Both the position numbers and the translations under genes were made by a program. From DATMYQ01 sp035560935 (lineage in GTDB: Bacteria; Bacillota; Negativicutes; Sporomusales; Sporomusaceae), in NCBI GenBank assembly GCA_035560935.1, contig DATMYQ010000387.1, forward strand, positions 1-7,583: 7,583 nt of DNA, in the 5' to 3' direction. Below the pieces are notes generated by a model. That model was not told where the DNA came from. It made no database searches and saw only the letters and a list, made by a program, of their open reading frames with translations. Positions 1-5,097 of the stretch are shown in pieces (position 1 is the first letter of the stretch; each line of letters opens with the position of its first letter).

Positions 1-7
1 TTTAGTT

Positions 8-13
8 TATACT
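8..13 (+). promoter_or_regulatory. Candidate -10 box for the hemerythrin gene
   Basis: TATACT matches the sigma-70 -10 consensus TATAAT at five of six positions and lies 83 nt upstream of the hemerythrin ATG. The -35 box would fall at or before the window edge, so the promoter cannot be completed. Transcription would start near position 20 and give a leader of about 77 nt. Confidence 0.3.
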
Positions 14-42
14 ATCAAAAGATGCTATTCGGTCCATAAAGT

Positions 43-62
43 GCCGGTACACGTGACCCGGC
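43..62 (+). other. Small leader hairpin upstream of the hemerythrin gene
   Basis: GCCGG at 43-47 can pair with CCGGC at 58-62 across a ten-base loop that contains the palindrome CACGTG. It falls inside the probable 5' leader of the hemerythrin mRNA. I see no known riboswitch signature, and the element may have no function. Confidence 0.25.
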
Positions 63-96
63 CGACCGATGCGAAAAATGAGAGGACGTGGTCTGA

Positions 97-492
97 ATGA
101 TTTCCTGGAAAGAAGAGTATGCTATCGGCGCTGATGCCATCGACACCCAGCACCGCCGCCTGTTTGAAATTGCCGATGAAATGTATGATTTATTAAATAA
201 TGATCTGGTTACCGACAAATATGACCGGATCATGGAAATCATCAATGAGTTGAGCGAATATACCGTATACCACTTCAAGGCAGAGGAAACCTTTATGCAG
301 GCTCATAATTACCGCAAATTTCTTTCCCACAAAGCCCTGCACCAGGATTTTTTGGACAAGCTGAACGAAGTGGACGCGGAACGGATTGACAATGGTCAAA
401 ACGAATATCTGCGCGGTATTCTAGCTTTTGTTTGTGATTGGCTGGTCGAACATATTCTGCGGGAAGATAAGCTGATTACCGCTGCCCAGTAA
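97..492 (+). CDS. Bacteriohemerythrin (single-domain O2-binding diiron protein)
   Basis: This 131-residue cytosolic protein is a single hemerythrin domain, a four-helix bundle that binds O2 at a non-heme diiron centre. All expected ligands are visible with family spacing: H19 (in DTQHRRLFE), H59 and E63 (YHFKAEE), H78 and H82 (HKALH), and H119 and D124 (HILRED). The length is normal for the stand-alone bacterial family, and the N-terminal W4 plus the IDTQH motif are typical. The start at 97 is supported by AGAGGA at 81-86, ten bases upstream. The gene is monocistronic in view: the next genes run the other way and a strong terminator follows at 548-589. Likely roles, from family knowledge, are O2 scavenging, O2 delivery to iron enzymes, or O2 sensing; which applies cannot be decided here. 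Family assignment is very secure. Confidence 0.95.
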   Translation: MISWKEEYAIGADAIDTQHRRLFEIADEMYDLLNNDLVTDKYDRIMEIINELSEYTVYHFKAEETFMQAHNYRKFLSHKALHQDFLDKLNEVDAERIDNGQNEYLRGILAFVCDWLVEHILREDKLITAAQ

Positions 493-547
493 TCGCTTTT
501 CGTCCGGCCCTTTTTACTGACCTCAAATCAGTCGACGCCACAATCAC

Positions 548-589
548 AAAAAACCGGCCCCTTGCTTTCAGAGCAGGGCCCGGTTTTTT
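548..589 (+). terminator. Rho-independent terminator of the hemerythrin gene
   Basis: AAAAAACCGG at 548-557 pairs with CCGGTTTTTT at 580-589. After one C-C mismatch the stem continues through CCC/GGG and TGCT/AGCA, with one bulged T, to a short loop. The T6 run closes the right arm. The flanking A6 run on the left arm means it could also work on the minus strand as a backstop for the tRNA cluster. Confidence 0.85.
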
Positions 590-620
590 CATAAAAAAGT
601 TATTGTTTTTGATTTTCATG

Positions 621-643
621 GCCCGAAGCAAAATCTTTCGGGC
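621..643. other. Intergenic hairpin between two terminators
   Basis: GCCCGAA (621-627) and TTCGGGC (637-643) form a perfect 7-bp stem with a nine-base loop. Neither strand has a T-run after it, so it is not a standard terminator. It is the middle one of three hairpins in the convergent spacer between the hemerythrin gene and tRNA-Lys. It could be a 3'-end stabilising structure or a remnant. Confidence 0.45.
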
Positions 644-650
644 AGATAAC

Positions 651-682
651 AAAAAACTTCCGGAACAAAGTCCGGAAGTTTT
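651..682 (-). terminator. Rho-independent terminator of the tRNA cluster
   Basis: A perfect 12-bp inverted repeat (653-664 with 671-682) encloses a six-base loop. On the minus strand the stem runs into T6 (complement of 651-656), nine bases after the CCA end of tRNA-Lys, as expected for the end of a tRNA operon. The plus strand also shows TTTTGGTTTT after the stem, so it may stop transcription both ways. Confidence 0.85.
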
Positions 683-691
683 GGTTTTCAT

Positions 692-767
692 TGGTGACCC
701 ACGATGGACTCGAACCATCGACTCCCTGATTAAAAGTCAGGTGCTCTACCAACTGAGCTAGTGGGTC
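692..767 (-). tRNA. tRNA-Lys (UUU)
   Basis: The minus strand folds into a complete cloverleaf: acceptor stem GACCCAC with GTGGGTC, D-arm GCTC/GAGC, anticodon stem CCTGA/TCAGG with loop CTTTTAA (anticodon TTT at 734-732), variable loop GAGTC, and T-arm GATGG/CCATC around TTCGAGT. The discriminator is A and CCA is encoded at 694-692. It is the last gene of a His-Gln-Lys cluster, only four bases after tRNA-Gln, so the three are surely processed from one transcript. It reads the AAA and AAG codons. Confidence 0.97.
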
Positions 768-771
768 ATAC

Positions 772-847
772 TGGCAGGGGCGGCTGGACTCGAACCAACG
801 CATGCGGGAGTCAAAGTCCCGTGCCTTACCGACTTGGCTACGCCCCT
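772..847 (-). tRNA. tRNA-Gln (UUG)
   Basis: Complete cloverleaf on the minus strand: acceptor AGGGGCG/CGCCCCT, D-arm GCC/GGC, anticodon stem CGGGA/TCCCG with loop CTTTGAC (anticodon TTG at 814-812), T-arm GTTGG/CCAGC, discriminator G and encoded CCA at 774-772. The first pair is A1-U72 where many tRNA-Gln have U1-A72; this keeps a weak first pair, which is known to matter for recognition by the charging enzyme. It is the middle gene of the cluster, 16 bases after tRNA-His. Confidence 0.96.
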
Positions 848-863
848 ACGGATAAAGAATAAA

Positions 864-940
864 TGGGGTGACTGATGGGACTCGAACCCACGAATAACGG
901 AGCCACAATCCGCCGTGTTGACCACTTCACCACAGCCACC
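864..940 (-). tRNA. tRNA-His (GUG)
   Basis: The minus strand gives a cloverleaf with the extra 5' G(-1), at 940, opposite C73, the hallmark of tRNA-His. The acceptor is GTGGCTG/CAGTCAC with one G-U pair, the D-arm is GTG/CAC, the anticodon arm is GCGGA/TCCGT with loop TTGTGGC (anticodon GTG), and the T-arm is GTGGG/CCCAT. CCA is encoded at 866-864. It is the first gene of the cluster and lies about 40 bases downstream of the predicted transcription start. The 5' boundary could be set at 939 if G(-1) is not counted. Confidence 0.96.
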
Positions 941-953
941 ATCATGATCAGCC

Positions 954-972
954 AAGGAAGTTTAAGTTCCTT
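954..972 (-). other. Palindromic hairpin in the tRNA operon leader
   Basis: AAGGAA (954-959) and TTCCTT (967-972) are inverted repeats around a seven-base A/T-rich centre. They sit between the promoter and tRNA-His, next to the short palindrome ATCATGAT at 941-948. They may form a leader structure that guides 5' processing of the precursor, or may be incidental. Confidence 0.35.
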
Positions 973-984
973 GCGACGAAAACT

Positions 985-1014
985 ATTTTACCATGCCTGC
1001 AAATAATCCGTCAA
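985..1014 (-). promoter_or_regulatory. Sigma-70 promoter of the tRNA cluster
   Basis: On the minus strand TTGACG (complement of 1009-1014, five of six to consensus) is followed after 18 bases by TAAAAT (complement of 985-990, five of six). Transcription should begin near 978, about 38 bases before tRNA-His. This is the best complete promoter in the window and fits the strong expression expected of tRNA genes. Confidence 0.75.
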
Positions 1015-1023
1015 GCATTTTTT

Positions 1024-1084
1024 CTCATCTTTCGCGATGAGTCAGTTACTTTACAATGATCGTTCTCCATTCGAACGATCATTG
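1024..1084 (-). other. Two hairpins at the 3' end of the TPR gene
   Basis: CAATGATCGTTC (1054-1065) and GAACGATCATTG (1073-1084) form a perfect 12-bp stem with a seven-base loop that includes the TGA stop of the TPR gene. Just beyond, CTCATC (1024-1029) pairs with GATGAG (1036-1041). On the minus strand neither is followed by a T-run (the second meets an A-run), so this is not a textbook intrinsic terminator. It could be a 3' stability element or a factor-dependent stop. Transcription passing it would read into the tRNA promoter region. Confidence 0.5.
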
Positions 1085-1960
1085 ACTTTCCAGCTTATGA
1101 ATTCTTTCTGTAGCATATTTTATTTGTTCTTCAAATCCAAACGTGGGCACATATTCAATAAATTTTTTATAAGCATTCGAAGCTTCTTTGACCTGGTTCA
1201 GTTTTTCATAAGCCAGCGCCACATTATAGTAGGCACGGAAATCTTTAGATTCTAATGAAATCGTCTTTTCAAATTCACGAACCGCTTCCGGATATAACGT
1301 TTTCTTGTAAAGCGCCGATCCAAGATAGTTGTGAGCGTCTGCATAATTAGGATTCATCTCAATCGCTTTTTTATAAGCGTCAATGGCCCGGTCATAATCT
1401 TTGGCCTGCAAGAAACCATTACCCTTTTCCAGCCAGCTCTCCGGTGTTGCTTTATCTGCGGTTTTCACCGCTGATGCAGGCGGTTTGGCGGTGTCGGAGC
1501 CGGACTTTAAGCCCGCAGCCGCGGCGGCAGCTTTTTCCTTTTCCTGCTCCATCAGTTTATGATTATCCAGCTTCTGTTTCACCTGATCCATTTCCAGAAC
1601 CGCTTTCACCTTGACCGATATCAAGATCGTGCGGCCATCCAATACCGGTTTTTTTTCCAGCACGGAAATCTGGGTTGCTTCCTGGGCCACCGCTTGAATG
1701 TCATCTTTACCAATACCGGATGCAATAACATCCCGCTGTACCTCCAGGTACGCAATCACTTTTTTTATGACATCCATTTGCGCCGCATTTTGCGCCCGGT
1801 TCTCCGCCTCGATTTTATCGTTATTCTTCCCCACTGGTGCCGTAGAATCCGCGAAGAATTCCTTGCCGGCCGCCCAGGCAGCATCCGGGGTTCCGCCCGT
1901 CAGAAACAAAATCATTGCCACCATTAATATTGACAAGATTTTCCCGCTTTTCCCATTCAT
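1079..1960 (-). CDS. Exported TPR-repeat protein with unassigned N-terminal domain
   Basis: A 293-residue protein. I take the ATG at 1960 because GGAGGAGG (1976-1969) lies eight bases upstream and residues 1-31 then make a clean signal sequence: K4 and K7, hydrophobic stretch 8-20, and likely cleavage after AAWA (or retention as a membrane anchor). Starting 12 codons earlier would lack a ribosome binding site. Residues about 32-130 form a mixed alpha/beta domain with an ENRAQNAAQMDVIKK helix, loosely like LPP20/FlgT-N-type modules; that likeness is a weak impression. A Lys/Glu/Ala-rich linker follows (about 131-171, with a run of six Ala). Three TPR units lie at about 172-204, 206-238 and 240-272, each with the W/Y-x-x-G/A and A-x-x-x-Y/F pattern. 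It probably acts outside the cytoplasmic membrane as a protein-binding scaffold. No partner can be named from context. Confidence 0.85.
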   Translation of the reverse strand: MNGKSGKILSILMVAMILFLTGGTPDAAWAAGKEFFADSTAPVGKNNDKIEAENRAQNAAQMDVIKKVIAYLEVQRDVIASGIGKDDIQAVAQEATQISVLEKKPVLDGRTILISVKVKAVLEMDQVKQKLDNHKLMEQEKEKAAAAAAGLKSGSDTAKPPASAVKTADKATPESWLEKGNGFLQAKDYDRAIDAYKKAIEMNPNYADAHNYLGSALYKKTLYPEAVREFEKTISLESKDFRAYYNVALAYEKLNQVKEASNAYKKFIEYVPTFGFEEQIKYATERIHKLESQ

Positions 1961-2028
1961 TCGTTTTTCCTCCTCCTGGAAGCCCGTTAGGCGCACTCCA
2001 GCTGTTTCTTCTGCCTTTTCCTTTGTCT

Positions 2029-2056
2029 AAAATAAAATTCGCAGTTTCCCCGGCAA
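2029..2056 (-). promoter_or_regulatory. Candidate promoter of the TPR gene
   Basis: On the minus strand TTGCCG (complement of 2051-2056) and TATTTT (complement of 2029-2034) are 16 bases apart, about 70 bases upstream of the TPR start. Both boxes are only partial matches. A promoter is expected somewhere in 1961-2126 because a probable terminator separates this gene from the response regulator upstream. Confidence 0.35.
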
Positions 2057-2126
2057 TTTCCTGCCAATTCCCCGCAACAGGATCATTTTCTTTTCCGCCG
2101 GACAAATTTCACCGGCAAAACGGCAT

Positions 2127-2164
2127 AAAAAAACGGCGCCCTGGGCATCGTCTGAAGTCCGTTT
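2127..2164 (-). terminator. Probable terminator of the response regulator gene
   Basis: On the minus strand AAACGG (complement of 2159-2164) pairs with CCGTTT (complement of 2131-2136), extended by one C-G pair past a bulged A, and runs directly into a T7 tract (complement of 2127-2133). The stem is short and the loop long (about 19 bases), so efficiency may be modest. It lies 36 bases after the response regulator stop. Confidence 0.5.
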
Positions 2165-2200
2165 CTAACAATGCCACTCTCGCCAACTATTGACTCCTGT

Positions 2201-2863
2201 CTATTCCTTCCAGACGTAGCCCTGACCACGCACCGTCTTGATCTGTTGTCCCGGCAGTTTTTTGCGCAAATAATGGACGTACAAATCGACGCTGGCCGGA
2301 TCGCTGTCCGATCCATAACCCCAGATACGTCGGAACAGAGTTTCTTTCAGTAATACCTGGTTTCTGTGCTCCAGCAGCAATTCCAGCAGATGCCCTTCCG
2401 TCGGCGTCAGATGGATGCGTTCACCTTCGGTCGTTTCGATCTCCAGTTGTTGGGGACGGAACAGGAAATCTTCTGTGGAAAATTCCATTTGCGCCTGCGG
2501 TTTATCCCGCCGGCGCAGTAGCGCCTTGATTCTTGCCAGTAGTTCTTCCACCGCAAAGGGTTTTACCAGATAATCATCGGATCCGGCTTCAAATCCGGCT
2601 ACTTTATTGCTCAGATCATCCATAGCTGTCAATAAGATAACCGGTGTCTGAATGCCCTGGCTACGCAGCGACTGCAGCACTGCCAAACCGTCACAACCCG
2701 GCAACATCCAGTCCAGGATAATCAGATCATACTCGCCAGCGCCCGCTTCAAACAAACCGGACTCACCATCAAACGCCAGCGTCGTCCGGTAACCTTCCCG
2801 TCGCAGCAAATATGCCAGCGGTTCGGCCATTTTCTTCTCATCTTCGACAATCAAAATACGCAA
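2201..2863 (-). CDS. OmpR/PhoB-family response regulator, no kinase in view
   Basis: A 220-residue two-domain transcription regulator. Residues 1-115 are a receiver domain with the acidic pair E7/D8, phospho-acceptor D51 (in LILDWMLPG), T79 (LLTAMDD) and K101 (YLVKPF), all in canonical positions. Residues about 125-220 are an OmpR-type winged helix ending in VDLYVHYLRKKL and TVRGQGYVWK. The start is a TTG at 2863: AAGGAGG (2878-2872) lies eight bases upstream and the protein then begins MRILIVEDE, as the family does. The longer reading from 2884 would put that ribosome binding site inside the gene. No histidine kinase gene lies on either side: upstream are a terminator and the iron unit, downstream a terminator and a TPR gene. 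Its partner kinase and targets are therefore unknown. Family assignment is certain; regulon is not. Confidence 0.95.
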   Translation of the reverse strand: MRILIVEDEKKMAEPLAYLLRREGYRTTLAFDGESGLFEAGAGEYDLIILDWMLPGCDGLAVLQSLRSQGIQTPVILLTAMDDLSNKVAGFEAGSDDYLVKPFAVEELLARIKALLRRRDKPQAQMEFSTEDFLFRPQQLEIETTEGERIHLTPTEGHLLELLLEHRNQVLLKETLFRRIWGYGSDSDPASVDLYVHYLRKKLPGQQIKTVRGQGYVWKE

Positions 2864-2871
2864 TACTTGTT

Positions 2872-2878
2872 CCTCCTT
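2872..2878 (-). promoter_or_regulatory. Ribosome binding site that fixes the TTG start of the response regulator
   Basis: AAGGAGG on the minus strand, eight bases before the TTG at 2863. It overlaps the codons that a longer reading from 2884 would use, so it argues for the shorter protein. Confidence 0.85.
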
Positions 2879-2908
2879 CCGCAAAGCTCACCAGACTTTC
2901 CCCAGTAC

Positions 2909-2914
2909 ATCATA
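2909..2914 (-). promoter_or_regulatory. Candidate -10 box of the response regulator gene
   Basis: TATGAT on the minus strand matches the -10 consensus at five of six positions, 45 bases before the TTG start. No good TTGACA-like box lies 15-19 bases upstream, although that stretch is A/T-rich. The promoter may be activator-dependent, perhaps autoregulated; this is inference. Confidence 0.4.
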
Positions 2915-2950
2915 CCCGACGACTTTTGGAAGTTTATTTGAATTTTAAAC

Positions 2951-2984
2951 AAAAAAAAGACTACCCCGGAAATTCTGGGCCGTC
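2951..2984 (-). terminator. Terminator at the end of the feo/c-di-GMP unit
   Basis: On the minus strand GAC-x-GCCC (from 2984) pairs with GGGT-x-GTC (to 2959) around a ten-base loop. The stem has one mismatch and one G-U pair and is followed at once by T8 (complement of 2951-2958). It lies about 106 bases after the stop of the small Cys-rich protein and ends the iron unit before the response regulator. Confidence 0.65.
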
Positions 2985-3007
2985 TCCCCCACCAATCCGG
3001 AGACGGC
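2979..3007 (-). other. Strong hairpin overlapping the terminator stem
   Basis: GCCGTCTCC (2979-2987) and GGAGACGGC (2999-3007) are a perfect 9-bp inverted repeat with an 11-base loop. Its 3' arm in the minus-strand transcript shares bases 2979-2984 with the 5' arm of the terminator at 2951-2984, so the two folds exclude each other in part. It may be an antiterminator-like switch or simply a compound terminator. Confidence 0.55.
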
Positions 3008-3090
3008 AAGTTGTTCATCAACCCGCCCTCTCCCTTATCATAATCGAAATTCAAATTTCCCTCAAGTCGCTTCCATGATTTCACCGGCAT

Positions 3091-3267
3091 TTATCGTCCT
3101 AGGTCCTGTCCGCCACAACCGCAGCCGCAACCAGGCTGACTTCCCTGGCAGGAACCATTGCCTGCGGCACAGTTGCATCCCGGCTTTCCCCGTAAAGAAT
3201 TCCAGACCATCCGGGTCAGGTATGCCAACGCTGCAATACCGGCTCCATATAATAATAATGCTTCCAT
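3091..3267 (-). CDS. FeoB-associated Cys-rich membrane protein (58 aa)
   Basis: A 58-residue protein, short enough to be missed by length-filtered gene calling. The ATG at 3267 is preceded, seven bases upstream, by a near-perfect AAAGGAGG (3282-3275). Residues 3-25 form one membrane segment (LLLYGAGIAALAYLTRMVW), followed by a basic patch (R26, K28) and a Gly/Cys-rich cytosolic tail with six cysteines: C31, C33, C40, C47, C49 and C51, ending in a CGCGC cluster. This layout, one N-terminal helix and then a Cys-rich tail, is that of the small FeoB-associated proteins found beside feoB in Firmicutes. They are thought to help ferrous iron transport, perhaps by binding metal at the channel exit; the mechanism is unproven. 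It is the last gene of the iron unit, 40 bases after the HD-GYP gene and about 1.8 kb from feoB, with two c-di-GMP genes in between. Family call is confident. Confidence 0.9.
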   Translation of the reverse strand: MEALLLYGAGIAALAYLTRMVWNSLRGKPGCNCAAGNGSCQGSQPGCGCGCGGQDLGR

Positions 3268-3307
3268 TTGCGTTCCTCCTTTGATACGTTACTCGTTTTT
3301 TACCGGA

Positions 3308-3973
3308 CTACCATCCGCCACTCTGTTTAAATCCGGCGACAGGCCGCAATGGCTCCGGCTCAACGGACAAATACCAGCCCGTGCCGAACGGCCCTTCGCC
3401 CTGATCTGCCATCAGCGCTAGTGCGTCCACCACCCGGGCGTCAAACTGCGTTCCCCGGCAGCGCCGCATCTCCGCCAACGCATCGTTGACCGACATTGCC
3501 AGCCGGTAGCTGCGCTGACCGGTCATAGCGTCAAACGCATCGGCTGCCGCCACTATTCGGGCCCCCAACGAAATTTTCTCTCCCGTCAGACGGTCCGGAT
3601 ACCCCATGCCGTCATATCTTTCATGATGGTGGCGAACAATATCCGTCATTCCTCCCAAGACCCGCACTCTTCCCACGATATCACTGCCAATACCGGGATG
3701 TTGCCGGATCACGGCGAATTCAGTCTCCGTCAGTTTGCCATTTTTATTCAAAATGGCGTCCGGTATCCCGATTTTCCCGATATCGTGCAAATGGGCTCCT
3801 ATATGAATGCGCGACTGTTCTTCCGGAACCAGATTCAGTGTTCGGGCTAACAGCAGGGAAAGATCCGCCACCCGCTCCGAATGCCCGCGCATGCAGGTAT
3901 TTTTGGCATCCAATGCCGTGCTAAAAGCCTCTACTATCTGATGCACATTGTCGCAAAACGCTCCACCATTCAT
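3308..3973 (-). CDS. Stand-alone HD-GYP domain c-di-GMP phosphodiesterase
   Basis: A 221-residue cytosolic protein that is essentially one HD-GYP domain, the class that hydrolyses c-di-GMP to pGpG or GMP using two or three bound metals, typically iron. Signature residues are present: H31 (HSERV), H63-D64 (HDIGKIGIP), H92, H115-H117 with E118, the DGMGYP loop (121-126), and D145 (AADAFDAM). Nothing suggests inactivation. There is no signal peptide, membrane segment or N-terminal sensor domain, which is unusual because most family members carry one. The last 30 residues or so (192-221, Gly/Pro-rich) are not recognised. The ATG at 3973 has AGAAGG six bases upstream. It lies 20 bases after the diguanylate cyclase gene, so the pair is almost certainly co-transcribed as opposing activities. 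Substrate could also be another cyclic dinucleotide. Confidence 0.92.
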   Translation of the reverse strand: MNGGAFCDNVHQIVEAFSTALDAKNTCMRGHSERVADLSLLLARTLNLVPEEQSRIHIGAHLHDIGKIGIPDAILNKNGKLTETEFAVIRQHPGIGSDIVGRVRVLGGMTDIVRHHHERYDGMGYPDRLTGEKISLGARIVAAADAFDAMTGQRSYRLAMSVNDALAEMRRCRGTQFDARVVDALALMADQGEGPFGTGWYLSVEPEPLRPVAGFKQSGGW

Positions 3974-3993
3974 TCCCAGCCTTCTTTCCCTGT

Positions 3994-5037
3994 TTAAGCA
4001 ATTTTTTCCACAGCGGAACGGGTTTCATCATAACGTGAAATCCCATTACGTCCGTTATTTTTCGCATGATACAGCGCCAGATCCGCACCGTGAAACAACA
4101 GCTCTCCATCCGCCCGGCAGCGAAAGCAGGGTAATGTACAAACGCCAATGGAAACAGTAACTTTGATCGATGTTCCATTTTCCATGGTCCATAATGACGC
4201 ATTCACCGCCTCGTGGATTCGTTGAGCCACCTGTAGTGCCGGCATTGCCATAGTATCCGGCATCAGCACTGCGTATTCCTCTCCGCCAATCCGCGCTGTC
4301 AGGTCCGTTTGTCTGGTACTCCGCCGAATCAGGGCCGCCAACTGCTGCAGCACCCAGTCACCAGTCTGATGACCATATTTGTCATTAATGGATTTAAAAC
4401 GGTCAATGTCAATCATTAACATGGACAGAGGGCGACAACCGTCCGGAGAAATCCCGTACTGCCTCTCCAGCGTTTCAAAAAAGCAGCGTCGATTAGCCAA
4501 TGACGTCAGCGGGTCCGTCAGCGCCATTTGTTTCATGCGTCGATATGCGCTCTCCAAATCCTGGTTGTTAGTCTGTAATGACCGCTGCACATCTCTTAAT
4601 TCCGCATTTGCCTGTTCCAGAGACTGGTTCTGTTCAGACAGCAATTGCTGTGATCGTGACAGTTTACCTACCGCCTGCTGCAAATCCATTTCTCTTCCTT
4701 CCATCCGCCGGGCCATCCAGTTCATGTCCCTCATCAGCACCGTCAGTTCCTCGTCGCCTGCGCTGTCCTCATTGGTCAAAATCAATGGTTTTCTGTAATC
4801 GCCCTGTTTAACCCGTTCACAAAAGTGCCGCATCGCTGCCAGCTTTGATCCCATCAGCCAACGCCAGGCCGGTCCAGGCAAGAGCAGTACCAAAATGATC
4901 ATCATGGCCAGTGTTGCTGTTTCCGGTGGAGAAAATACCTGACCATTGCCGGCAGTCGCGTACATATTCAGACTTGCTAAAATCAACTGAGGAAACAACA
5001 TGGTTACGGCCATCAAAAGCCGCAGCCGGTTCGCCAC
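3994..5037 (-). CDS. Membrane-bound HAMP-GGDEF diguanylate cyclase
   Basis: A 347-residue protein starting at GTG 5037, with AGAAGG seven bases upstream; the in-frame ATG at 5013 has no such site. Two membrane segments (about 5-27 and 41-62) flank a very short external loop, too small for a usual sensor domain. A HAMP-like region follows (about 60-115), then a Gln/Leu-rich coiled coil (about 116-170), then the GGDEF domain (171-340) that makes c-di-GMP from two GTP. Catalytic features are intact: TDPLTSLANRR at 174-184, metal-binding D210 in MIDIDRFK, and the signature GGEEY at 251-255 (Tyr in place of the usual Phe). An RQTD inhibitory I-site (242-245) lies five residues before the signature, so product inhibition is expected. 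Odd: C300-x3-C304-x2-C307 near the C-terminal part of the domain, plus C73 in the HAMP-like region. It lies 60 bases after feoB and 20 before the HD-GYP gene. Confidence 0.92.
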   Translation of the reverse strand: MANRLRLLMAVTMLFPQLILASLNMYATAGNGQVFSPPETATLAMMIILVLLLPGPAWRWLMGSKLAAMRHFCERVKQGDYRKPLILTNEDSAGDEELTVLMRDMNWMARRMEGREMDLQQAVGKLSRSQQLLSEQNQSLEQANAELRDVQRSLQTNNQDLESAYRRMKQMALTDPLTSLANRRCFFETLERQYGISPDGCRPLSMLMIDIDRFKSINDKYGHQTGDWVLQQLAALIRRSTRQTDLTARIGGEEYAVLMPDTMAMPALQVAQRIHEAVNASLWTMENGTSIKVTVSIGVCTLPCFRCRADGELLFHGADLALYHAKNNGRNGISRYDETRSAVEKIA

Positions 5038-5097
5038 TTCGTCACCTTCTCTACTTTCTTTGTCTTAATCGTCTAAAATCTTCCCCGCCCGGCAGTA

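Noticed and set aside
14..96. Possible c-di-GMP (GEMM) or other riboswitch in the hemerythrin leader
   Set aside because: Only one short hairpin is present and none of the conserved GEMM bases could be found.
476..955. Minus-strand ORFs of 65-80 codons across the tRNA cluster, with peptides such as LAQLVEHLTFNQGVDGSSP
   Set aside because: These are translations of tRNA genes, a well-known false protein pattern in databases. The cloverleafs explain the sequence fully.
2097..2116. GCCGG/CCGGC hairpin upstream of the TPR gene
   Set aside because: Five-base stem, no T-run on either strand; too weak to call as a terminator or operator.
3075..3284. Plus-strand 69-codon ORF over the small Cys-rich gene
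   Set aside because: The minus strand has an ideal ribosome binding site and a recognisable family protein; the plus-strand frame has neither.
4379..4798. 139-codon plus-strand ORF, Ser/Cys-rich
   Set aside because: Antisense shadow of the GGDEF cyclase; no family features.
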